Shown here: in pieces, positions 1 through 5,211 of the stretch
How positions within the stretch are numbered: the first letter of the stretch is position 1
Layout: each line of letters starts with the position of its first letter
Origin: Pseudomonadota bacterium
GTDB taxonomy: Bacteria > Pseudomonadota > Gammaproteobacteria > Xanthomonadales > Rhodanobacteraceae
Reading direction: 5' to 3'
NCBI GenBank assembly: GCA_021798675.1
Contig: JAJZGE010000084.1
Location: forward strand, 1 to 7,133
DNA: 7,133 bases
Made by a program: the position numbers and the translations under genes
Notes under the pieces: model-generated
Databases searched by the model: none
What the model was told of the DNA's origin: nothing
The model's input: only the letters and a program-made list of their open reading frames with translations

Positions 1-540
1 CAGGATATCGCCGCTGACGGTCTGCAGATCGGCCTGTTCGGCATGCCCGCCAAGCTCGATGCTGCCGCTGACGCTGTCGACCTTGAGCGAGGGCGTGCGC
101 GCCTGGATGCGCGCCTTGCCGCTGACGGTATCCAGCGCGATGCTGCCGCCGTCGATGCCGTCGATCACCAGCGTGGCGCTGATCACGCTGATCGCCAGCG
201 AGGCGGCCCGCGGCACGTGGACTTCAAGCGCGGTGGGCCCCATGCGACTGTCGCTGGCCCAGTGGAACCAGCCCGAACCGCCCTGCGGCTCGACCTTGAT
301 GGACAGGTTGCCGTGGCTGCCGCTGATGCTGAGCGGCTTGGCGCCATCGCCCAGTTCGCCGCCCACCTGCACCTCGTTGCGGTCCCAGCCCAGCACGGTC
401 ACCGTGCCGGCGATATTGCTGATGCCGACATGCGCCGTGGGGCTGGCGTCATGGCGCAGCTGGATCGGCGTGGAGGCCAGCGCGCGGCCCACGCAAAAGC
501 ACAGCAGCACCGGAAGGTAGCGGGTGGTTTGCATGATCAT
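1..540 (-). CDS. Exported DUF4097-like beta-solenoid protein, C-terminus missing
   Basis: The reading frame is open from an ATG at 540 to the left edge, giving 180 residues with no stop, so the C-terminus lies outside the window. Residues 3-22 look like a signal peptide: a charged start (QTTRY), a hydrophobic core (LPVLLCFCVG) and an ALA cleavage motif before STP, so the mature protein should be periplasmic or outside the cell. The rest is rich in short beta-prone segments and Gly, Ser and Asp turns. The tripeptide VSG recurs at residues 139-141, 157-159 and 175-177, an exact 18-residue period typical of a beta-solenoid of the DUF4097 / putative adhesin type. The gene begins 10 bases after the anti-sigma stop, so it is probably the last gene of that operon and may be a target or sensor of the pathway. 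An ATG at 534 is an equally possible start, with GGA six bases upstream. Biochemical function is unknown. Confidence 0.8.
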   Translation of the reverse strand, partial: MIMQTTRYLPVLLCFCVGRALASTPIQLRHDASPTAHVGISNIAGTVTVLGWDRNEVQVGGELGDGAKPLSISGSHGNLSIKVEPQGGSGWFHWASDSRMGPTALEVHVPRAASLAISVISATLVIDGIDGGSIALDTVSGKARIQARTPSLKVDSVSGSIELGGHAEQADLQTVSGDIL

Positions 541-550
541 TCCGGAAATC

Positions 551-1009
551 TCAGCCGGCTTCCCGGCCCAGTCGCTGCAGCCGGGCCTGCTGGCGTTCGG
601 TGCGGCTCAACAGGCGCTGCAGCGCGGCCGAGTGCGGGGCTTGCTGCAGCGCCTGCCGCAGCTCCATGCGCGCTGCGTCCAGCTCGATGCTGGCGCCGGC
701 CAGCCGCGGATCGGCAGGCCTCCAGCTGACCGGAGTGGCGGCGCTTTCCACGACCGGTGCAGGTGCCGCTGCTGGCCGCAGCAAGCGCCAGCCGATGCCT
801 GCACACAGCCATACCGAGGCGGCGAGCGTGGCCATCCCGAAACGGCTCGTGCGACGGGTGCCGCGCGGCTCGATTTGCGCGGCGGGCGGGGCGACCGGCA
901 GCGGCGTGAGCTGGTTCAGCCGCCTGTCGATGGATGCCCACAGGTCATCCGGCGGACTCAGTGGTTGGCGCAGTTCGCGCAGCTGGCGGCGCCAGGTGAA
1001 TTCGTTCAT
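551..1009 (-). CDS. Putative single-pass membrane anti-sigma factor
   Basis: This 152-residue protein has an N-terminal, presumably cytoplasmic helical part (residues 1-35, with WRRQLRELR and a PPDDLWASIDRRL stretch). A Pro-rich linker and a basic patch (RGTRRTSR, 49-56) follow, then one hydrophobic segment at about 57-77 (MATLAASVWLCAGIGW). The periplasmic tail is helical and Gln/Arg/Leu-rich (about 100-150). The basic patch before the membrane segment predicts the N-terminus inside. Its ATG overlaps the TGA of the ECF sigma gene by one base (TGATG), and GGGAG lies seven bases upstream, so translation is probably coupled. Context and topology are those of an anti-sigma factor that holds the sigma factor at the membrane. 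I see no HxxxCxxC zinc anti-sigma motif, so the role rests mainly on position and topology. Regulated proteolysis of the tail is possible but is not shown by the sequence. Confidence 0.7.
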   Translation of the reverse strand: MNEFTWRRQLRELRQPLSPPDDLWASIDRRLNQLTPLPVAPPAAQIEPRGTRRTSRFGMATLAASVWLCAGIGWRLLRPAAAPAPVVESAATPVSWRPADPRLAGASIELDAARMELRQALQQAPHSAALQRLLSRTERQQARLQRLGREAG

Positions 1010-1554
1010 CAGCGTTCTCCCACAAGCTTGCGCAGCAGGCCACGGGCGCGGTGCAGCTGCGCCTTGGAGGTGCCCGCCGCGATGCCCAGTGCATGGCTGA
1101 TCTCGTCATGCCGCCAGCCTTCGATGTCGTGCAGCACCAGCACGGCGCGCGCACCCGGCGGCAGCTGGCCGATCGCGCGTTGCAGCTCCTCGCGTTCGGC
1201 GGCGCAGAACGGCAGCTGGCCGGGATCGGGCAACTGTTCCTCGTCCCGCATGCTGACCGGATCGGCGCCACGAGCGCGGATGTCCATCAGCGCCACGTTC
1301 ACCGCCAGCCGGTACAGCCAGGTACCGAACGCGCTCTCGTGACGAAAGCCGGGCAGTTTCTGCCACGCGCGGACGAAGGCGTCCTGGGTCAGATCCTCGG
1401 CGCGCGCGTGGTCGCAGCCGGCCAGCCGGTACATCGCACCATGCACGCGGCCCACGTGCAGCCGGTACAACCGTTGGAACGCGCCGCGATCACCCGCGGC
1501 TGCGGCACGCACGTCGTCGGCATCATTGACTTCTGCGAGAGTCGCAGAGCGCAT
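1009..1554 (-). CDS. ECF-family RNA polymerase sigma factor
   Basis: This is a 181-residue sigma factor with only regions 2 and 4, the extracytoplasmic-function (ECF) architecture. Region 2 covers about residues 24-95: FQRLYRLHVGRVHGAMYRLAG, then AEDLTQDAFVRAWQKL (the conserved DLTQDAF core of region 2.2) and FGTWLYRLAVNVALMDIRAR (regions 2.3-2.4). Region 4 covers about 122-178, with LPPGARAVLVLHDIEGWRHDEISHALGI followed by the recognition-helix segment GTSKAQLHRAR. It should direct polymerase to a small set of promoters, including possibly its own. The frame is open further upstream to an ATG at 1653. I chose 1554 because it has GGGA six bases upstream, gives normal ECF length, and because 1653 sits inside a hairpin just after pckG. 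The 3' end overlaps the anti-sigma start by one base. No convincing ECF or sigma-70 promoter was found in the 129 bases upstream, so read-through from pckG is possible. Confidence 0.9.
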   Translation of the reverse strand: MRSATLAEVNDADDVRAAAAGDRGAFQRLYRLHVGRVHGAMYRLAGCDHARAEDLTQDAFVRAWQKLPGFRHESAFGTWLYRLAVNVALMDIRARGADPVSMRDEEQLPDPGQLPFCAAEREELQRAIGQLPPGARAVLVLHDIEGWRHDEISHALGIAAGTSKAQLHRARGLLRKLVGER

Positions 1555-1613
1555 GGGTATTCCCGGCCTGGAGCGAACGGCGATCATCTTGCCAGCTTCG
1601 ATGCAGCAGCACG

Positions 1614-1626
1614 CCAAAGCGTTTGG
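1614..1626. repeat. Short palindrome upstream of the sigma gene
   Basis: CCAAA-GCG-TTTGG is a perfect inverted repeat with 5-base arms, about 60 bases upstream of the chosen sigma start and next to the hairpin at 1628-1652. It could be a protein-binding site or part of a transcript structure. It is short enough to be chance. Confidence 0.25.
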
Positions 1627-1627
1627 A

Positions 1628-1652
1628 TGCGGGCCGGGTATCGGCGCCCGCA
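1628..1652 (-). terminator. Hairpin downstream of pckG, possible terminator or 3'-end stabiliser
   Basis: TGCGGGC and GCCCGCA form a perfect 7-bp GC-rich stem with an 11-base loop, 31 bases after the pckG stop codon. No run of T residues follows, so it is not a classical intrinsic terminator. It could slow polymerase, protect the pckG mRNA 3' end, or partly separate pckG from the sigma operon. This is a structural observation only. Transcription may well continue into the sigma gene. Confidence 0.3.
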
Positions 1653-1683
1653 CGCGATGTCCGCATCGCTGCTCGCTGGCTCA

Positions 1684-3462
1684 TCAGGATGCGTGGGCCC
1701 GGCGCCGCGGCTGAGCGGCAGCCAGCGCCTGGGCGACCCGCTGCTGTTCGCTGCGCAGGCGTGCGGGCAGGCGCGGCACAAAGCTTTCCAGATAGTCGCC
1801 AATCGCGGCCAGCTCGTCCTGCCAGCCGTCCGGATCGACCGCGAGCAGTTCGTCGAGTCGGGTGCGGTCGAGCGCCAGCCCTTCCAGCTTCAGCTCGCCC
1901 TCGGACGGCAGGATGCCGACGGGCGTGTCGACGCCGGTGGCGCGGCCTTCGATGCGCTCGATCATCCATTCGAGCACGCGCAGGTTGTCGCCGAAGCCGG
2001 GCCACAGGAACTGACCGTCGCTGCCCTTGCGGAACCAGTTGACGTGGAAGATTTTCGGCAGCTTCGCGCCGGCCTGGTCGAACGACAGCCAGTGCGCAAA
2101 GTAGTCGCCGAAGTGGTAGCCGCAGAACGGCTTCATCGCCATCGAGTCACGGCGCAGCACGCCGACCGCGCCGGTCGCGGCGGCGGTGGTTTCCGAGCCC
2201 ATCGCGGCGCCCATCAGCACGCCGTGGGCCCAGTCGCGCGCCTCCATCACCAGCGGCAGCAGGGAGGGCCGACGGCCGCCGAACACGATCGCGCTGATCG
2301 GCACGCCCGCAGGCGCTTCGGCCTGCTTCGACCAGGTCGGGCACTGCCTGGCGCTGACCGTGAAGCGCGAGTTGGGATGCGCGGCCGGGCCATTGGCCCG
2401 GTCATACGCGCGACCCTGCCAATCGGCGGCGGGTGTGCCGGGCAGGCCTTCCCACCACGGCTGGTTGTCGGCGGTGACTGCCACGTTGGTGAAGATGGTG
2501 TCCCGCGCGATGCTGGCCAGCGCATTCGGGTTGGTGCTTGCGCTGGTGCCTGGTGCCACGCCGAAGAAGCCGGCCTCCGGGTTGATGGCGTAGAGGCGGC
2601 CGTCTGCACCGGGACGCATCCAGCAGATGTCGTCGCCCACCGTCCACACCTTCCAGCCGGCGCGGCGATAGCCTTCCGGCGGTATCAGCATGGCCAGGTT
2701 GGTCTTGCCGCAGGCGGACGGGAAGGCGGCGGCGATGTAGTGGATCTGCCCCTGTGGATTCTCGATGCCGACGATCAGCATGTGCTCGGCCAGCCATCCC
2801 TCGGCGCGGGCCTGGTGGCTGGCGATGCGCAGCGCGTGACACTTCTTGCCCAGCAGCGCGTTGCCGCCGTAGCCAGAGCCGTAGGACTTGATCAGCAGCT
2901 CGTCGGGGAAGTGCATGATGAAGCGGCGTTCGGGGTCCAGTTCGCCGATGGAATGCAGGCCGCGCACGAACCGGCCTTCGCGCTCGATGCGCGCCTGTGC
3001 GGCGGCGCCCATGCGCGTCATGATGCGCATGTTGGCGACCACGTAGGGGCTGTCGGTCAGCTCCACACCGCAGCGCGCCAGCGGCGACTCGATCGGCCCC
3101 ATGCAGTAGGGGATCACGTAGAGGGTGCGGCCTTCCATGCAGCCGTCGAACAGCGCATCGATTTTCGCGTGGGCGGCGGCCGGGTCCATCCAGTGGTTGT
3201 TCGGGCCGCTGTCCTGCTGCTGTGGATGGCAGACCAGGGTCAGGTGCTCGACGCGCGCCACGTCCGACGGGTGCGAGCGGTGCAGGTAGCAGCCCGGATG
3301 GGTCTGCTGGTTCAGCTCGATCAGGTCGCCGTTCTGCAGCATCTGCTGCACCAGTGCCTGGTATTCGGCGTCCGAGCCGTCGCACCAGTGGATCCGTGCC
3401 GGGCGGGTCAGCGCCGCCGTCTCGTCCACCCAATGCTGCAGCGCTGCCAGCTTGCTCGCCAT
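1684..3462 (-). CDS. pckG: Phosphoenolpyruvate carboxykinase (GTP)
   Basis: This 592-residue protein converts oxaloacetate and GTP to phosphoenolpyruvate, CO2 and GDP, the first committed step of gluconeogenesis, in the cytoplasm. Length and motifs are those of the GTP-dependent family, not the shorter ATP-dependent enzyme. Visible landmarks are the substrate arginine in ARVEH (R70), YGSGYGGNALLGKKCHALRIAS (about 194-215, metal-binding lysine region), the AEHM histidine (H227), the P-loop FPSACGKTN (247-255) with the family's reactive cysteine C251, VGDDICW (metal-binding aspartates 277-278), NPEAGFFGVAPGTS (294-307), FGGRRPS (394-400), NWFRKG (475-480) and FLWPGFGDN (485-493, guanine-binding aromatic region). 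All key residues appear intact. The start at 3462 has GAGAGGA five bases upstream. It lies downstream of tetR on the same strand with a 123-bp gap that holds its own promoter candidate. An 818-codon open frame on the opposite strand is a composition artefact. Confidence 0.97.
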   Translation of the reverse strand: MASKLAALQHWVDETAALTRPARIHWCDGSDAEYQALVQQMLQNGDLIELNQQTHPGCYLHRSHPSDVARVEHLTLVCHPQQQDSGPNNHWMDPAAAHAKIDALFDGCMEGRTLYVIPYCMGPIESPLARCGVELTDSPYVVANMRIMTRMGAAAQARIEREGRFVRGLHSIGELDPERRFIMHFPDELLIKSYGSGYGGNALLGKKCHALRIASHQARAEGWLAEHMLIVGIENPQGQIHYIAAAFPSACGKTNLAMLIPPEGYRRAGWKVWTVGDDICWMRPGADGRLYAINPEAGFFGVAPGTSASTNPNALASIARDTIFTNVAVTADNQPWWEGLPGTPAADWQGRAYDRANGPAAHPNSRFTVSARQCPTWSKQAEAPAGVPISAIVFGGRRPSLLPLVMEARDWAHGVLMGAAMGSETTAAATGAVGVLRRDSMAMKPFCGYHFGDYFAHWLSFDQAGAKLPKIFHVNWFRKGSDGQFLWPGFGDNLRVLEWMIERIEGRATGVDTPVGILPSEGELKLEGLALDRTRLDELLAVDPDGWQDELAAIGDYLESFVPRLPARLRSEQQRVAQALAAAQPRRRAHAS

Positions 3463-3500
3463 CGCCTTCCTCTCTGGTCTTGCCGTAAAAAAGAGCAGGA

Positions 3501-3529
3501 ACGGTAGTTTGCGGGCACTGGCATTGCAA
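3501..3529 (-). promoter_or_regulatory. Candidate sigma-70 promoter of pckG
   Basis: Read on the minus strand, TTGCAA (3529-3524) is a 4/6 match to the -35 consensus. TACCGT (3506-3501) keeps the critical T, A and final T of a -10 element, and the spacing is 17 bases. The predicted start is near 3494, giving an untranslated leader of about 32 bases that includes a T6 run and the pckG ribosome site. The rest of the 3463-3585 gap shows only a 4-bp stem (CGGG-TCAG-CCCG at 3559-3570) after tetR. I see no clear operator. Confidence 0.4.
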
Positions 3530-3585
3530 GGTGGCGTGCAGCAACTGCGGCCACTGGTCGGGTCAGCCCGGCGCTGCGGCGCGAC

Positions 3586-4164
3586 TCAGGCAGGAATCAG
3601 GGTGGCGATCATGTGTTCCACGTAGGCGTCGAACTCCTCGTGGTTGACGCGCGGCAGGCCCAGGGTGAAATTCAGCTGCAGAAAGCCGACGTAGGCGGCG
3701 TAGGTCAGCCGCGCCCGATTGAGCGCCTGCGGCGGCGGCAGGCCGGCTTCGCGATACGCGGTGGTGAGAAAATCCATCCGGCGCTGCGATACCCGCGCCA
3801 TCACCGGCACCACCTGCGGATGATCGAGCGCCTTCAGCAGCGCCGCATACACGCGATGCGACTGCAGCTCGTGCGCGACCCGGCGAAACAGCTCGGGCAG
3901 GCGCTCGCGCGGATCGGCGATCAGCTCGATCTGGCTGAAGATCTCGCGTTCACCGTACTGCTCCCAGCGCTCCAGGGTGGCGTTGAGGAGTGCCTCGCGG
4001 GTGCGGAAATGCCAATAGAAGCTGCCCTTGGTGACGCCCAGCTGGCGCGCCAGCGCCTCAACGGCCACGGCGCCGACGCCCTGATCGGCGATCAGCTGCA
4101 TGGCGGCCAGCTCCCAGTCCTCGGCGGAAAGGCGGGTGCGTTCGGGTTTGCTGCTTACATTCAT
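3586..4164 (-). CDS. TetR/AcrR-family transcriptional regulator
   Basis: This 192-residue protein has the TetR layout. An N-terminal DNA-binding domain spans about residues 12-58, with ALARQLGVTKGSFYWHFRTREALL (37-60) as the helix-turn-helix and the signature following helix. An all-helical ligand-binding and dimerisation domain covers about 70-190 and shows no diagnostic ligand motif. It diverges from the hydrolase-fadE operon across 138 bp, the usual arrangement for a TetR repressor controlling itself and its neighbour. With fadE as the second gene, an acyl-CoA or related lipid is a reasonable guess for the ligand, but this is inference. The start at 4164 has no Shine-Dalgarno sequence; the predicted transcription start coincides with it, so the mRNA may be leaderless. 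An in-frame ATG at 4203 would add 13 residues, but it also lacks a ribosome site and would place the candidate operator inside the gene. The frame stays open upstream to 5709, which is a GC-rich shadow and not a longer protein. Confidence 0.92.
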   Translation of the reverse strand: MNVSSKPERTRLSAEDWELAAMQLIADQGVGAVAVEALARQLGVTKGSFYWHFRTREALLNATLERWEQYGEREIFSQIELIADPRERLPELFRRVAHELQSHRVYAALLKALDHPQVVPVMARVSQRRMDFLTTAYREAGLPPPQALNRARLTYAAYVGFLQLNFTLGLPRVNHEEFDAYVEHMIATLIPA

Positions 4165-4168
4165 TCGC

Positions 4169-4183
4169 GTATGGTAACGATAC
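4169..4183. promoter_or_regulatory. Candidate TetR operator at the tetR start
   Basis: This 15-bp imperfect palindrome, GTATGGTAACGATAC, has 12 of its 14 non-central positions symmetric. It lies 5-19 bases upstream of the tetR start codon and covers the predicted -10 element, where a bound repressor would block transcription. Its left half, with the base before it, is CGTATGG (4168-4174), which recurs at 4300-4306 beside the hydrolase start. Binding by the neighbouring TetR protein is inferred. Confidence 0.5.
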
Positions 4184-4198
4184 CCTGCCGCTTTGTAA
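4171..4198 (-). promoter_or_regulatory. Candidate tetR promoter, possibly leaderless
   Basis: On the minus strand, TTACAA (4198-4193, weak -35) is followed after 16 bases by TACCAT (4176-4171, 4/6 match to the -10 consensus). Standard spacing places the transcription start at about 4164, the A of the proposed tetR ATG. The absence of a Shine-Dalgarno sequence agrees with a leaderless transcript. The -35 is poor, so this is a candidate only. Confidence 0.4.
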
Positions 4199-4241
4199 TG
4201 CATCGCATGGGACGGCACCGTGATGCGCGCGCGCGGGCAAC

Positions 4242-4252
4242 GTGTGACACAC
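4242..4252. promoter_or_regulatory. Palindrome GTGTGACACAC upstream of the hydrolase promoter
   Basis: This is a perfect palindrome with 5-base arms around a central A, centred at 4247, about 55 bases upstream of the predicted hydrolase transcription start. That is a plausible place for an activator or second regulator. It contains TGTGA, one half of a CRP/Clp-type site, but the TCACA half at the right spacing is missing, so I do not call it a CRP site. Confidence 0.3.
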
Positions 4253-4265
4253 CTCGGCAGGGTGC

Positions 4266-4295
4266 TTGACGGCAGTCGGCCCGCCAATCCATACT
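4266..4295 (+). promoter_or_regulatory. Candidate promoter of the hydrolase-fadE operon
   Basis: TTGACG (4266-4271) matches five of six -35 consensus bases. CATACT (4290-4295) matches four of six -10 bases, with 18-base spacing. The predicted start is about 4302, one base before the ATG at 4303, implying a leaderless or nearly leaderless mRNA. The -10 element lies within the inverted repeat at 4289-4306. Confidence 0.5.
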
Positions 4296-4306
4296 CATCC
4301 GTATGG
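4289..4306. promoter_or_regulatory. Perfect inverted repeat over the hydrolase -10 and start codon
   Basis: CCATAC-TCATCC-GTATGG has perfect 6-base arms and a 6-base spacer. It spans the predicted -10 element, transcription start and ATG of the hydrolase gene, an ideal repressor position. Its right arm with the preceding base is CGTATGG, identical to the sequence in the operator candidate next to tetR. In this site the arms are arranged CCATAC then GTATGG; near tetR the order is reversed, so the two may not bind a dimer in the same geometry. Confidence 0.5.
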
Positions 4307-5202
4307 TCATGCAAGATCGTGCCGTCGCCAACCCTACTCGCTTCGCCGTGGCTGACCTCAGCCTGGCGCTGGAGACGCGCAACCCTGCCGGCGCGCCGGC
4401 GCTGCTGTTTGCGCACGGCTTCGGCCAGACCCGCAGCGCGTGGAACGGCGCGGCGGCGGCGCTGGCACAGGCCGGCTGTCGCTGCGTGACGTTTGACAGC
4501 CGCGGTCATGGCGAAAGCGACCGGCAGGCAGGCGGCGACTACCGGATGGAGCAGTTCGCCGACGATCTGCGGCGGCTGGCAGAGGCGCAGCCGCAGCCGC
4601 CGATCCTGGTCGGCGCCTCGATGGGTGGCCTGCTCGGCCTGATGCTTGCCGGTGAATTGCGCCCGGCGCCGCTGCGCGCGCTGGTGCTGGTCGACGTCAC
4701 GCCACGCTGGGAAACGGCCGGTGTGGAGCGCATCCTCGCCTTCATGCAGGCGCATCCAGACGGCTTTGCCGACTACGCCGAGGCGGCCGAGCAGATCGCC
4801 GGCTACCTGCCGCAGCGGCGCGAGCGCAAGAGTGAAGAGCAGCTGCGCCCGCTGCTGCGCGAGGGTGCCGACGGGCGGCTGCGCTGGCACTGGGATCCGG
4901 CGCTGCTGACCGGTGTGGTGCGCGACAGCGAGCGCTACCAGCCGCAGCTGCAGGCCGCCGCGGCGAAGGTGGAGCTGCCGCTGCTGCTGCTGTCGGGCGC
5001 GCGCAGCGACGTGGTCTCGCGCGCCACCGTCGACGAATTCCTGCAGCTGGTGCCGCATGCGCAGCATGTGGAACTGGCGCACGCCACGCACATGCTGGCG
5101 GGCGACGCGAACGATGCCTTTACGCGCGAAGTGGTTCGCTTTGTGCGCAGTCTGGATCCATCCGTGGCCCGGCAGCGTGCCGGCGCGGTTCAACCGCCAT
5201 GA
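4303..5202 (+). CDS. Alpha/beta-fold hydrolase
   Basis: This 299-residue single-domain alpha/beta hydrolase is probably cytoplasmic, with no signal peptide. Landmarks are the oxyanion loop HGFGQTR (from H38), FDSRGHGESD (about 66-75), the nucleophile elbow GASMGG with Ser106, an acid in SGARSDVVS (Asp236) and the catalytic histidine in ATHMLAGD (His263). A helical cap fills roughly residues 130-210. The triad appears complete, so an active esterase, thioesterase or related hydrolase is likely, but the substrate cannot be read from sequence. The gene is nine bases upstream of fadE, pointing to a carboxylic or thioester substrate linked to lipid breakdown (inference). The start at 4303 has no Shine-Dalgarno sequence and sits at the predicted transcription start. 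An ATG at 4309 is an alternative and would change only two residues. Confidence 0.92.
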   Translation: MVMQDRAVANPTRFAVADLSLALETRNPAGAPALLFAHGFGQTRSAWNGAAAALAQAGCRCVTFDSRGHGESDRQAGGDYRMEQFADDLRRLAEAQPQPPILVGASMGGLLGLMLAGELRPAPLRALVLVDVTPRWETAGVERILAFMQAHPDGFADYAEAAEQIAGYLPQRRERKSEEQLRPLLREGADGRLRWHWDPALLTGVVRDSERYQPQLQAAAAKVELPLLLLSGARSDVVSRATVDEFLQLVPHAQHVELAHATHMLAGDANDAFTREVVRFVRSLDPSVARQRAGAVQPP

Positions 5203-5211
5203 GGTGCTGAG

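Noticed and set aside
43..729. Open frames on the plus strand over the DUF4097-like and anti-sigma genes
   Set aside because: The minus strand carries a coherent operon with a signal peptide, a membrane segment and ribosome sites; the plus-strand frames are low-complexity Ala/Arg/Gly shadows.
1555..1653. N-terminal extension of the sigma factor to the ATG at 1653
   Set aside because: The extra 33 residues do not resemble sigma region 2, the ATG lies in a hairpin without a ribosome site, and the start at 1554 has GGGA at good spacing.
1051..3507. 818-codon open reading frame on the plus strand opposite pckG and the sigma gene
   Set aside because: It lies antisense to well-recognised proteins. 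Its translation is rich in Arg, Ala, His and Gln with no domain I recognise, as expected for a shadow frame in high-GC DNA.
4223..4235. Alternating purine-pyrimidine run (ATGCGCGCGCGCG), possible Z-DNA
   Set aside because: Only 13 bases long, and such runs are common by chance in GC-rich genomes; no functional claim is made.
4242..4257. CRP/Clp binding site
   Set aside because: Only the TGTGA half is present; the expected TCACA half after six bases is absent.
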